Shown in pieces: positions 8,919 to 16,273 of a DNA stretch of 64,000 nt. The stretch lies in assembly GCA_029263455.1 (NCBI GenBank), contig JAJCXM010000020.1, positions 122,753 through 186,752 of the forward strand. Reading direction: 5' to 3'. The position numbers and the translations under genes are program-made. The notes beneath the pieces were generated by a model. It ran no database searches. It was given only the letters and a program-made list of their open reading frames with translations, and was not told the origin of the DNA. Source of the DNA: Holophagae bacterium (GTDB taxonomy: Bacteria > Acidobacteriota > Holophagae > Acanthopleuribacterales > Acanthopleuribacteraceae). Positions within the stretch are counted from its first letter, which is position 1. Each line of letters starts with the position of its first letter.

Positions 8919-9036
8919 CTGGCAATTCTGCAGAAATGGTTGAGCACGAACGAAGTCGCCAATGCTGGCTGACTAGTTTGGCGTGTCTGCCCCAAAAGCC
9001 TATATGTTAGATATGCAGAACTACAAAATCGGTAAT

Positions 9037-9474
9037 TTAGAGTGTCTGATTAGACACGCTAATTTCTTCAGCGACAGCGAGATTTAGTTGTTTGCTTTCG
9101 CTGCCGTCGCACCAGTAGTAGTTTGACCATCCGTTTCTTTTAAAGTCATCCTTAAACATTCTTCTTGCTTTATTGTCGCCAACTTCGAATAAGTTGGCGT
9201 GACAGTCGTCGGGAGGGTCAGTAGTCGATAGCACAAATTCGATGCGACCGTTGTTAGTTAATTCACCAGGTACCAGCCAAAACATTATTGGGTTCGTGAA
9301 AGGAGGAGAATTGTAATGTCGATTTAGGTGCGAACAATTTGTTTGGGATTTGTTCCGTATGCAAACCGTGCATGTAATCGAGATTCCGCCCTCCGAGGAG
9401 TTTCGAAATGCCGATGAAGCGATACGCCCTTTTCGTTCATCGAACTGATTTCGATGGATGAGTCTGACAAACAT
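9037..9474 (-). CDS. Hypothetical C-terminal part, possibly frameshifted
   Basis: The second half reads like a real soluble protein (MFWLVPGELTNNGRIEFVLS and KDDFKRNGWSNYYWC), and a CxxC pair precedes it. It overlaps the 9324-9803 frame by 150 bp in another frame, too long for a normal overlap. Either translation starts inside, at the Met of MFWLVPG (codon within 9280-9290), or the two frames were once one gene and a frameshift near 9380-9470 split them. No family recognised. Confidence 0.4.
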   Translation of the reverse strand: MFVRLIHRNQFDERKGRIASSAFRNSSEGGISITCTVCIRNKSQTNCSHLNRHYNSPPFTNPIMFWLVPGELTNNGRIEFVLSTTDPPDDCHANLFEVGDNKARRMFKDDFKRNGWSNYYWCDGSESKQLNLAVAEEISVSNQTL

Positions 9475-9803
9475 TCCTTCACTCCTGAGATGACGATCAA
9501 GGTATCAGTGATGCTCAGCGGGACATCGATTTCGAAATAATCCTTGTCGCCAATTTCGGCAAAACACGTTACGTCGTTTCTATGGTTAATCATGAAATGG
9601 ACCGAAATTGCCGGGTTCTTATCAGATGAGTAAAATACGACTTCAAGTTCGCCTTCCTGATTTGGATATACCTCGTATTCAGGCCAAAGACCTTCAGCAT
9701 TATCAATGATCATTTTCGCGTAAACAAATCGTTCTTTTGACGGAGCCTTCCCTTGTCCATAAAACCAACCATCGCACAATTTAGCTACGGCATTAAGTTT
9801 CAT
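9324..9803 (-). CDS. Hypothetical protein
   Basis: 159 residues. Residues 1-115 look like a compact alpha/beta protein (WPEYEVYPNQEGELEVVFYS, SDKNPAISVHFMI). The last ~45 residues are Arg/His rich and look like out-of-frame translation, which supports a frameshift into the overlapping downstream frame. Its start overlaps the end of the preceding gene by 11 bp, so the two are an operon. No family recognised. Confidence 0.55.
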   Translation of the reverse strand: MKLNAVAKLCDGWFYGQGKAPSKERFVYAKMIIDNAEGLWPEYEVYPNQEGELEVVFYSSDKNPAISVHFMINHRNDVTCFAEIGDKDYFEIDVPLSITDTLIVISGVKECLSDSSIEISSMNEKGVSLHRHFETPRRAESRLHARFAYGTNPKQIVRT

Positions 9804-10083
9804 CTTTTTTTACCTCGGTGATGGCTGAGTCAACTTCGCTTGGAGTCGAAATTTTGATGTCAGTAGAATTTTCGAAATCCAAGATGGCTGCACCAAGTTT
9901 ATTTGCCAGATCCTTGGCCATGCCGAAGGGGATATTCATATTCAAGACGTATTTATTGTTTCTCTTGAAAGTAATAATGATGTCAGATGAGGCGATACCA
10001 AAGGTAAATCCATTTACGTAAATCTCGTCGGTCCCATCTTTGAGCGATTCTCTGATTGTTTCTATGTTGTCGGGATCGTTCAT
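9793..10083 (-). CDS. Hypothetical protein
   Basis: 96 residues starting at the ATG behind CAGGAACCGC. Beta-rich middle (YVNGFTFGIASSDIIITFKRNNKYVLNMNIPFGMAKDLANKL) resembling the small DUF3467-like proteins whose members sense nothing known; I regard that resemblance as weak. First gene of a two-gene leftward unit. Confidence 0.6.
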   Translation of the reverse strand: MNDPDNIETIRESLKDGTDEIYVNGFTFGIASSDIIITFKRNNKYVLNMNIPFGMAKDLANKLGAAILDFENSTDIKISTPSEVDSAITEVKKDET

Positions 10084-10705
10084 GCGGTTCCTGCCAAAGC
10101 ACATAATTGCTGATACATCGTGTGCATTTATGGTGCCAAAGGATAAATTAGTACTTGAAATTTATATGATGTTTAATAAACCGTCAAGGTAAGCGAAGAT
10201 TTGTACGCCTTTAGTAGTATTGTGTTAACTTGGCATCGAGTTGCTCATAGACTAGGATTCCAAGAGGAAAAGCAGCCGAACTTTTACGCCACGATCATTA
10301 ATCTCCTCGAAGTACTATCTAGAGAAATGAGCCAGATTCGTACGCGACTGTGCCAGTATAGAGCTGCCACTATTTTTCGAAACCGATTCATGATGACATT
10401 TGCATTTGCAACGACAAGCTAAGCCGTAGGACGTTGGGCCATAGACAATGGCCAACATTGCATCCTGTAAATTATATTCTCGGTGGCACCGCTCGCTGAT
10501 TATCTGTGTGAGCAAAAACCGTACGATGATTCCTATTGCGATCTGATCGACCTTACCTCGGATAGTCAACATGAGAATAGTGTGTCGTTGGTGTGTCAAG
10601 CTGCACGAAAACGCGCGATAATGCGCGATATTGCTACCGTGCGTGTTAGAATGCTCGGATTGTGATGTGTCTCAAGTGCCTCAATTAATGAGGTTTGTGC
10701 AGTAA
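10084..10705. other. Gene-poor region before the tRNA
   Basis: About 620 bp with only short, low-quality frames on both strands and no family match. The stretch at 10608-10640 contains repeated GCGCGATA/GCGCGAT elements. The tRNA promoter should lie in the last 80 bp, but I see no good -35/-10 pair. Confidence 0.4.
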
Positions 10706-10782
10706 GCGCCCGTAGCTCAGCCGGATAGAGCAGCGGATTCCTAATCCGAAGGTCGTGGGTTCAAATCCCTCCGGGCGTACCA
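10706..10782 (+). tRNA. tRNA-Arg (anticodon CCT)
   Basis: 77 nt with complete cloverleaf: acceptor GCGCCCG pairing with CGGGCGT (first pair G-U), D stem GCTC/GAGC, seven-base anticodon loop TTCCTAA, T loop TTCAAAT, encoded CCA. Two imperfect pairs are visible: G-A at the outer anticodon-stem pair and U-U at the second T-stem pair. The 3' part, including the U-U, was probably brought by the prophage, because the displaced copy at attR has G there. Confidence 0.95.
10737..10782 (+). repeat. attL core (phage attachment site)
   Basis: Left copy of the 46-bp direct repeat, running from the 3' edge of the 5' anticodon stem to the CCA end. It matches 60272-60317 at 45 of 46 positions (T at 10756, G at 60291). 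The repeat begins at the anticodon loop, typical of tyrosine integrases that cross over there. Confidence 0.93.
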
Positions 10783-10838
10783 TACACTGTTTGTTTCATG
10801 ATGTTTAGGATAAGTTGAGGGTTTTTAGTTGGGTTCGG

Positions 10839-10855
10839 GGTAACGAGCAGGTAAC
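10839..10855 (+). promoter_or_regulatory. Putative integrase arm-type sites, left
   Basis: GGTAAC occurs twice with an 11-bp period (GGTAACGAGCAGGTAAC), just past the integrase stop codon. The same arrangement and orientation occurs inside the right end at 60137-60153. Paired direct repeats near both ends are what arm-type integrase sites look like in lambda-like phages. Confidence 0.55.
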
Positions 10856-10858
10856 TAA

Positions 10859-11917
10859 TCACGCTGACTCCAGTGCATAGATGTCGCTTATGACGCCTAT
10901 TGATTCGGCCTCATTGGCACCTGTTAGGTGGGCATAACGCTCTCGAATGAGCTTCTCTGATGTTCCGGATAATGCCGACACCTGAGCGACGTTGCCGGTC
11001 TTTTCTAGCCAGTGCGTGACACCTAAGTGCTTCACATGATGGAAGGTCATTTTCGCCACCCCAGCGTTTGCGCAAGCCGTACTGAACGACTTGTAGAAGT
11101 TCTCGTAAGGTTTGCGCGTCATAGGGTTGGGCATCATCCATTCGCATACTTTTGGAAGTGCTTCGATGTCTGCCTTTAATGGACCTTCGATGAGAAAGGT
11201 TTTCTCTTCTTTGGTCTGTTGTGTGGTTTTGTTGGGGACGAGATGTAGACGCATCTTGCCGTCTTGCCCCATTCGGTATTGACTCCATTTGATGTTGAAG
11301 ATCACCGTTTTTCGCTGCATGGTGTACATCATCAATCGGAGTATGGGTTTCTGATACCAAGGTAGGTGTGCTACGACTTTGCGGAAATCTGCCAGGTTGA
11401 AAGGCAGATCTCTCATGCCACACGCGTCGAGCTTTGGCATTTTAAACTTTCGAGTAATGCCATGCTCGTCCGCTGCCAATCGCATCATCCACCGTATCTC
11501 AGCGAGATGGTGTCTAATCGTTGGGTCGCTCAGTCCTCGTCCACGCAATTCGTGCACATAGTTTGTGATGTTGGCCCTATCTAGGTCCTCGATCGGCGTA
11601 TTGGCGCCAAAGAAGTCAACCGCCTGGTCAAGGTAATACCTGATCATGCGAATGTTCTTGTGAGCGCTCTTCTCGGCTAGAGCTTGTTCGCTCATCGCGC
11701 CGAGCGTGATGTTTGGCTGAACGTTCTGTTTCGTATTCACAACGGCATAGGCCTGTTGCTCGACGATCCAGTCGACAGCTTCTTTGGGTGAGTTGAATCC
11801 AACCCCTAGAGGGAACTTGAATCCGGTTAGGGTTTTGATTTTTGGACGTGCTCGAAATGTGCCGTCGTCACATTGGTAGACGTACGGGATCTTCGTCTTT
11901 CGTCCTAGTTTAGCCAT
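10859..11917 (-). CDS. int: Tyrosine-type site-specific integrase
   Basis: 352 residues from the ATG behind AGGAGGGCCC. N-terminal arm-binding segment with a small beta structure, core-binding SAM-like domain (~residues 70-160), then the catalytic domain. The first catalytic Arg is in YTMQRKTVIFNIKW. Box II reads FHHVKHLGVTHW, with Lys where HxxR is usual, followed by LSGTSEKLIRERYAHL with Thr where the second His/Trp is usual and the nucleophile Tyr in RYAH. It mediates insertion into and excision from the tRNA-Arg site. Overlaps the upstream helix-turn-helix gene by 8 bp. Confidence 0.92.
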   Translation of the reverse strand: MAKLGRKTKIPYVYQCDDGTFRARPKIKTLTGFKFPLGVGFNSPKEAVDWIVEQQAYAVVNTKQNVQPNITLGAMSEQALAEKSAHKNIRMIRYYLDQAVDFFGANTPIEDLDRANITNYVHELRGRGLSDPTIRHHLAEIRWMMRLAADEHGITRKFKMPKLDACGMRDLPFNLADFRKVVAHLPWYQKPILRLMMYTMQRKTVIFNIKWSQYRMGQDGKMRLHLVPNKTTQQTKEEKTFLIEGPLKADIEALPKVCEWMMPNPMTRKPYENFYKSFSTACANAGVAKMTFHHVKHLGVTHWLEKTGNVAQVSALSGTSEKLIRERYAHLTGANEAESIGVISDIYALESA

Positions 11918-12122
11918 GGGCCCTCCTGGATGGAGTGGCGGGTTGCGGATCTGCGAATGATAGCACCGTTGACCGTGCATAAATGATCCGCTTCTTTTTC
12001 GACCACGGGTTAATGCAGCGCCCATGAATTTGACCGCTCTCCCATAATCGCCTCAAGTTCTTCTGGCTGCACCGTAGATGCTCAGCTGCTTCTTGTTCAG
12101 TCATATACAAAGATTCCGTCAC
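11910..12122 (-). CDS. Helix-turn-helix protein, likely excisionase
   Basis: GTG start in a GTGA overlap with the preceding gene, with GGAGGC at 6 nt. 70 residues. YMTEQEAAEHLRCSQKNLRRLWESGQIHGR is a MerR/Xis-like winged helix-turn-helix. Next to int, the obvious role is directionality factor (excisionase) or int regulator; inferred from position and fold. Confidence 0.7.
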   Translation of the reverse strand: MTESLYMTEQEAAEHLRCSQKNLRRLWESGQIHGRCINPWSKKKRIIYARSTVLSFADPQPATPSRRAHG

Positions 12123-12346
12123 GCTGCAGCCTCCAACTGTCCCTCTATCCACGCATCAAACTCTTGGTGATCTTCAGTGGACATCCCGGAGTATCGATCG
12201 CGCCCTTTTTCCTTTTTCCATTCGTTAATCTTGTCTCTGATCCAGAGCATGAAATGGAAGATTTTGTCGTTCTTGGCAACATCGTCAGGGTTTCGGCCTA
12301 AAGACATGGCGTAATAAACGAATCTTCGTTGATACTTCGGATTCAT
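12119..12346 (-). CDS. Small phage protein
   Basis: 75 residues, ATGA overlap with the upstream gene. Basic N-terminal half (MNPKYQRRFVYYAMSLGRNPDD), acidic C-terminal end (FDAWIEGQLEAAA). No family recognised; the pattern resembles small phage proteins binding nucleic acid or a host factor, but that is a guess. Confidence 0.7.
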   Translation of the reverse strand: MNPKYQRRFVYYAMSLGRNPDDVAKNDKIFHFMLWIRDKINEWKKEKGRDRYSGMSTEDHQEFDAWIEGQLEAAA

Positions 12347-12627
12347 GCCGCCATCCTTTGAGCCGCACGCAGAAAGGCCGTGCGCCAGTTCTTGCACATT
12401 CGAATTGCGCCCCATTTGGCCCGACGTGCGTATTCAAGGCTTGGGTATGCTTCAATGATCTTGCGTTTGGCGTAGCTAAGATGACCTGCAATTTGTTCCA
12501 TGGTCATGTGATGAGATCTCGCAATCAGGTGCAAGTCGGCACCTGACAAAAACGCGATCGCAATCGCTCTCCATGGCCCATCATTGCGCATCGGCGTGTA
12601 CAGCTTGGCGGTTGGGCTACCGGGCAT
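12343..12627 (-). CDS. Small phage helical protein
   Basis: 94 residues from the ATG behind GGAGGTATCTC. The middle (WRAIAIAFLSGADLHLIARSHHMTMEQIAGHLSYAKRKIIEAY) has the layout of a sigma-region-4-like or gcrA-like helix-turn-helix. Overlaps the methyltransferase end by 11 bp. DNA-binding role is inferred. Confidence 0.65.
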   Translation of the reverse strand: MPGSPTAKLYTPMRNDGPWRAIAIAFLSGADLHLIARSHHMTMEQIAGHLSYAKRKIIEAYPSLEYARRAKWGAIRMCKNWRTAFLRAAQRMAA

Positions 12628-14320
12628 GAGATACCTCCATTGGCTGGCTAGACACGTTGACGTAATTTGCCAGCGCGATCTGATGCGCAAATGGTGGCGG
12701 AACAGAATTCCCACACATCCTTACTTGGTCCGCTTTCGATAATGGTTTGCCTTCATACAGTAAATCGATGACGTAGTCGTCTGGAAAGCCTTGAGCTCTA
12801 TACAGCTCGCGTGGCTGAAGCATGCGCATACCTATGTCCACCAAAATGTATGACTCTTGATCGATGGTGACTGTTACCAGTTGTAGCCTGTCTTTCGTCG
12901 TTATTGTTGGCGCCGGTTCTCGTAGGTCGCGACCAGTCGTACCAGATCCTGAACCGTAGTAAGGCGCCATGAGCGCAGCGACGAGAGCGGCATGGTTTCC
13001 GCCTGCGCAAATAGTGGGCCCTGGTTCACTGAGGGGCATCATTCGTCTACTATTCCCTTTCAAACTCAAAAGGTGAGCGGCCAACAACGATGACTTGCCG
13101 CCACCACCAGCCGTCACGCTTCCGATCGGTTTATCCATTGCACTGCCAACGCTCTGGCCGAAGCTGCGCACGATGTTGCAAGCGACCAATGCGTTATGAT
13201 CGACGGTCGTAACCGTGCTCATCGGGTCTTTCATTGATGATCCTGACGTTTGCCGTGTACCTCCATAGTGCTTGGCTATGAACGCCGCGACTAGTGTTGC
13301 CCCATTTTGGGTTGTCGTAATGGTTGGCAGTGGCAGGTTTGCCGCTCTGCATCGTGGTTTTTGTTTTGGGTGCTCACCGTGTCGAGGTACGAAATATGGC
13401 ACTACTAGACCATGCGCATCGTGGGCAGCCGTTACTGTGACCAGCGGCTTGTCTAATCCTTGACCCCTGAACCTATCGCCGCCATGGTTGCAAGTGACTA
13501 TGAACGGCTCTTTCGCGTCCAATACAAACCTCTTGATCCCTCTGGCAATACGCCTCATCGTCGCATCAACTAACGGCCTCTTGCGCCCAAATATCGACGT
13601 TAGCGGGATCGACCAATCGATGCAGTCTGCTGCAGTGGCGTATGGTTGCAATCCCTTTCCGTGCGTTGGCCTCGGCCAAACGATTGGCTGGGCGTCGCAT
13701 CGTGCAATTAGGAACAACCGCCGCCTAATTGTTGGAGCACCGAAATCGCAAGCACGAAGCAACCGCCATTCCACTTTGTAACCAAGCTTTTCAAGCTCAT
13801 TAACAAACTGCTTAAACGTGTCGCCTTTTCTGGCGGGACAGGGCATGTTGAGACTATTCAACGGCCCCCAATGTTCAAATTCTTCAACGTTTTCGAGGAT
13901 GATGATTCTTGGTTTGACTTTCGATGCCCAACGAATCGCGACCCAAGCCAATCCTCTGATCTTCTTTTCAACAGGTTTTCCGCCCTTAGCTTTTGAGAAG
14001 TGCTTGCAGTCTGGCGAGAACCAAGCCAGTCCAACTGGTTTGGAGTCACAAACCTCTTCAGGGTCAACATTAAAAACGTCTTCGCAAATGTGGCGTGTGC
14101 CCGGGTGATTGACTTTGTGCATCGCCAACGCTTTTGGGTCGTGGTTTATAGCAATATCAACCGATCTCCCAATAGCCTTCTCTAGTCCCATAGAAGCGCC
14201 TCCGCCGCCGGCAAAGTTGTCTACGATCAGTTCATCGTTAAAACGTAGCCTTAGCTGTGGGGGCCTTTGCCATTCCCATGTGGTTGATGATTTACCGGGC
14301 ATGACAATCTTCCGCTTCAT
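12617..14320 (-). CDS. DNA cytosine-5 methyltransferase with repeated recognition region
   Basis: 567 residues from the ATG behind GGGGAATACAAACC; an in-frame ATG 18 nt later is an alternative. C5-methylase motifs: I DNFAGGGGAS at residue ~34, IV FSPDCKHFSKAKGG with the catalytic Cys, VI ENVEEF, VIII RRRLFLIA, IX/X QGFPDDY and CGNSVPPPFAHQIA. Motif IV has PDC rather than the usual PPC/PSC, as in a phage subgroup. The region between motifs VIII and IX consists of about six degenerate ~36-residue repeats (PLVTVTAAHDAHGLV, LPTITTTQNGATLV, MSTVTTVDHNALV and so on). It methylates cytosine at C5 in a specific sequence, likely to shield phage DNA from restriction. No cognate nuclease is beside it. 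Confidence 0.93.
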   Translation of the reverse strand: MKRKIVMPGKSSTTWEWQRPPQLRLRFNDELIVDNFAGGGGASMGLEKAIGRSVDIAINHDPKALAMHKVNHPGTRHICEDVFNVDPEEVCDSKPVGLAWFSPDCKHFSKAKGGKPVEKKIRGLAWVAIRWASKVKPRIIILENVEEFEHWGPLNSLNMPCPARKGDTFKQFVNELEKLGYKVEWRLLRACDFGAPTIRRRLFLIARCDAQPIVWPRPTHGKGLQPYATAADCIDWSIPLTSIFGRKRPLVDATMRRIARGIKRFVLDAKEPFIVTCNHGGDRFRGQGLDKPLVTVTAAHDAHGLVVPYFVPRHGEHPKQKPRCRAANLPLPTITTTQNGATLVAAFIAKHYGGTRQTSGSSMKDPMSTVTTVDHNALVACNIVRSFGQSVGSAMDKPIGSVTAGGGGKSSLLAAHLLSLKGNSRRMMPLSEPGPTICAGGNHAALVAALMAPYYGSGSGTTGRDLREPAPTITTKDRLQLVTVTIDQESYILVDIGMRMLQPRELYRAQGFPDDYVIDLLYEGKPLSKADQVRMCGNSVPPPFAHQIALANYVNVSSQPMEVSHAR

Positions 14321-14756
14321 GGTTTGTATTCCCCAACAACAAACCCTCAACCCAATCACGCATGCGTGTCCAGCGAGTCTCATCGGATCCGTCAATTGAG
14401 TCGTTTTTTCTTGCGACAAACTGCAGGAGCTTCTTTTGCTGGTCTGAGTAAAGGTCAAAAAGTGCCTGGAATGGGGCGAACTTAAAACGCAGGTATTCGA
14501 CTGCGATATCTTTGTTTTCGATGATCATTAATGACCCGACTGTGCAAGTGATAAATGCCGTAGAAGAGCATTCGTCCCTGATAAAATAGTCGCCACTTGT
14601 GAGACGCTTCTCTTCAAGCGTGTCCAGTGCATGGGCTATTTCAGTCAGTAATGTTTGACCCAGCTCACCTTCAAATTCCGCTTCAGAGAAACAAGCACAA
14701 GCAGACTTTCTCTTGTCGCACTTTTCGCACCGCGTAACGTCCACTTCGAAAATCAT
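14292..14756 (-). CDS. Hypothetical protein with N-terminal Cys cluster
   Basis: 154 residues. The N-terminus CEKCDKRKSACAC is a likely zinc-binding knuckle. The remainder is helical and acidic with no known motif. ATGA overlap with the preceding gene and overlap with the methyltransferase start, so it is translated with them. Function unknown. Confidence 0.72.
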   Translation of the reverse strand: MIFEVDVTRCEKCDKRKSACACFSEAEFEGELGQTLLTEIAHALDTLEEKRLTSGDYFIRDECSSTAFITCTVGSLMIIENKDIAVEYLRFKFAPFQALFDLYSDQQKKLLQFVARKNDSIDGSDETRWTRMRDWVEGLLLGNTNHEAEDCHAR

Positions 14757-15019
14757 TTCTCCCCCAACACTCGAACCCGATCAAACACGTCGATAACGAC
14801 AAGCGGTTGTCCGTCTTCATTGACGAGGACGTCGCGAAGGGCTTTCACATATCGCCTAATCGTGTTGGGTCTGACGCCTAATGTGTCAGCAAGGCTGTCT
14901 CTTGATATGCCGTACTTCGACCCTTGCAGAAGGTGATACATGTGCACCATGCGCGTTCCAGAGCCATACGTCGGTTCGGTGGATGGATAGTCAATGGGCG
15001 TATCAATAATCGCTTCCAT
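14753..15019 (-). CDS. Small helix-turn-helix regulator
   Basis: 88 residues; starts in a TAATG overlap with the upstream 58-residue gene. YGISRDSLADTLGVRPNTIRRYVKALRDVL is a clear winged helix-turn-helix (DeoR/HTH_11 style). The start is fixed by the overlap, 9 bp downstream of the longest possible frame. Likely regulates the leftward phage operon. Confidence 0.75.
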   Translation of the reverse strand: MEAIIDTPIDYPSTEPTYGSGTRMVHMYHLLQGSKYGISRDSLADTLGVRPNTIRRYVKALRDVLVNEDGQPLVVIDVFDRVRVLGEK

Positions 15020-15195
15020 TACGACCAACTCTTTGGCAACTGGCGACCGGGGAAGGTCCGGCCACTCTTCACGGTCACATATCGACCATTGTTTTCGAGG
15101 ATGTGGATATTCGCCTTTGGATACGATTCAGTTAAGAACCAACCAATCGCTCGAAGCCTCTGGAGGTGCCTTTCGTTCTTTTGTTTTGTGTTCAT
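15019..15195 (-). CDS. 58-residue phage protein
   Basis: Starts in a TAATG overlap with the preceding gene and ends in a TAATG overlap with the next one, which is strong support for translation. Sequence begins MNTKQKNERHLQRLRAIGWF and ends FPGRQLPKSW. Small, basic, beta-strand rich C-terminus (GRYVTVKSGRTF). No family recognised. Confidence 0.75.
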   Translation of the reverse strand: MNTKQKNERHLQRLRAIGWFLTESYPKANIHILENNGRYVTVKSGRTFPGRQLPKSWS

Positions 15196-15455
15196 TAGGC
15201 ACCACCTGGAGCAAGATTCGTCAATTCTTCAAGGGAAAACTCGAGACCAGACTCGAATTCAAAAACAGCCGCTTTGTACTCCCGAGAGTCGCGCCTGTCG
15301 CTGTCCTCAATAAGCGTTTTGATTTGCTGATACATCCCGTCAAGGCGCTCAATCAAGGCGTCATTGGCTGCCTGCTCTTCACGCTCCATGCGGTCCTGGT
15401 CGGCTAAATACCGGGCCAAATCAATTGATACTACGCAGAACCCAACGCTGCTCAT
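15195..15455 (-). CDS. Small coiled-coil phage protein
   Basis: 86 residues. Long acidic helix (ADQDRMEREEQAANDALIERLDGMYQQ) followed by an acidic tail. ATGA overlap with the upstream gene. Function unknown. Confidence 0.7.
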   Translation of the reverse strand: MSSVGFCVVSIDLARYLADQDRMEREEQAANDALIERLDGMYQQIKTLIEDSDRRDSREYKAAVFEFESGLEFSLEELTNLAPGGA

Positions 15456-15898
15456 AGAGCACCTGCCACAAAAGAAACGGGCATGGCGACAGGCGTCAGT
15501 GGTCCCAGTCGTCTACCCACACACGAGAATATGGTTTGATTCGTGTCATGTTCGCGGATGTCGCAAACGGACTGCTCACGCGGGCAAAAACGGTAATCGT
15601 TAAGCCACTGCTGGAACTCGCCAAGTAAGCGCTTTTCTAGTTCCTCGAGCTCATGCTCAAGAATATCATTCTCCGAAAGGAACCTCGATCGAGGGTGCAG
15701 ATCAAGATGGGCTTCACGCGCGCAAGTAATGGCAGTGTCGGCAATTCCAGTCAAATAGTCGGCCATCCCTACATTCGTGTACTTGCCAGTGAAAACCTGC
15801 TGAGCATCGGGAAACGCTCTCAAAGCGGCTTCTATGGCCGAAGCTCGGCCACTATGTTGACCTAAAAATCGTTGTCCATCTGTTGAATATCCGTACAT
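15452..15898 (-). CDS. Hypothetical phage protein
   Basis: 148 residues with CAGGAGGCGGAC before the ATG. N-terminal segment is glycine-rich and mixed alpha/beta; the middle has an acidic helix (NDILEHELEELEKRLL). Three Cys in the C-terminal third. Second gene of the Ner operon. Not recognised. Confidence 0.7.
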   Translation of the reverse strand: MYGYSTDGQRFLGQHSGRASAIEAALRAFPDAQQVFTGKYTNVGMADYLTGIADTAITCAREAHLDLHPRSRFLSENDILEHELEELEKRLLGEFQQWLNDYRFCPREQSVCDIREHDTNQTIFSCVGRRLGPLTPVAMPVSFVAGAL

Positions 15899-15958
15899 GT
15901 CCGCCTCCTGATTTGCACTTGTGTCAATAATCGTCTACATTTCTTGTTGGGACTGGGA

Positions 15959-16198
15959 TTAGGCTGGAATTGCCTCTTCCGCATATCGGCTCGGCCATAT
16001 TTCATCAGGCTGCAGCTTCAACTTTTCTGAAATAGAGAGCTCAATCCGCTTGGATACTCTTGTTTTCAAACTGTTTGAAACTGCACCTCTGGTGACATTA
16101 AGCTCACGCGCTATGTCGAATAGGCTAAAACCAACCTTCTCTAATTGGCACTTCACGTCTGCTGGATGCCAGTCTTGAGTGTTTATGTTTGTATTCAT
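15959..16198 (-). CDS. ner: Ner-like DNA-binding protein
   Basis: 79 residues. The core DWHPADVKCQL, then GFSLFDIARELNVTRGAVSN and PDEIWPSRY, follows phage Mu Ner (DWHRADVIA... and EVIWPSRY) closely. Ner is a small helix-turn-helix repressor that turns down early transcription, the counterpart of Cro. I start at the ATG after AGGATGGTAAAC, because earlier codons overlap the -10 box of the promoter at 16217-16246. First gene of a leftward unit that reaches the methyltransferase and integrase; divergent from the Panacea-type repressor. Confidence 0.88.
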   Translation of the reverse strand: MNTNINTQDWHPADVKCQLEKVGFSLFDIARELNVTRGAVSNSLKTRVSKRIELSISEKLKLQPDEIWPSRYAEEAIPA

Positions 16199-16216
16199 GT
16201 TTACCATCCTGAACAC

Positions 16217-16246
16217 AATATATGTTCATGAAAGTAAACATGTCAA
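16217..16246 (-). promoter_or_regulatory. Leftward promoter of ner with operator
   Basis: On the minus strand TTGACA is followed after 18 bp by TATATT. The spacer holds an inverted repeat with ATGTT and AACAT half-sites, the expected place for the divergent repressor or Ner to bind. Confidence 0.7.
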
Positions 16247-16273
16247 CAAAAATATAAAGAAAGTTGCCGGATT

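Noticed and set aside
10201..10665. Short frames on both strands before the tRNA
   Set aside because: Overlap each other, lack ribosome sites and have no coherent composition.
12617..14320. Restriction-modification system
   Set aside because: Neighbouring genes are small and none shows a nuclease motif; the methyltransferase stands alone.
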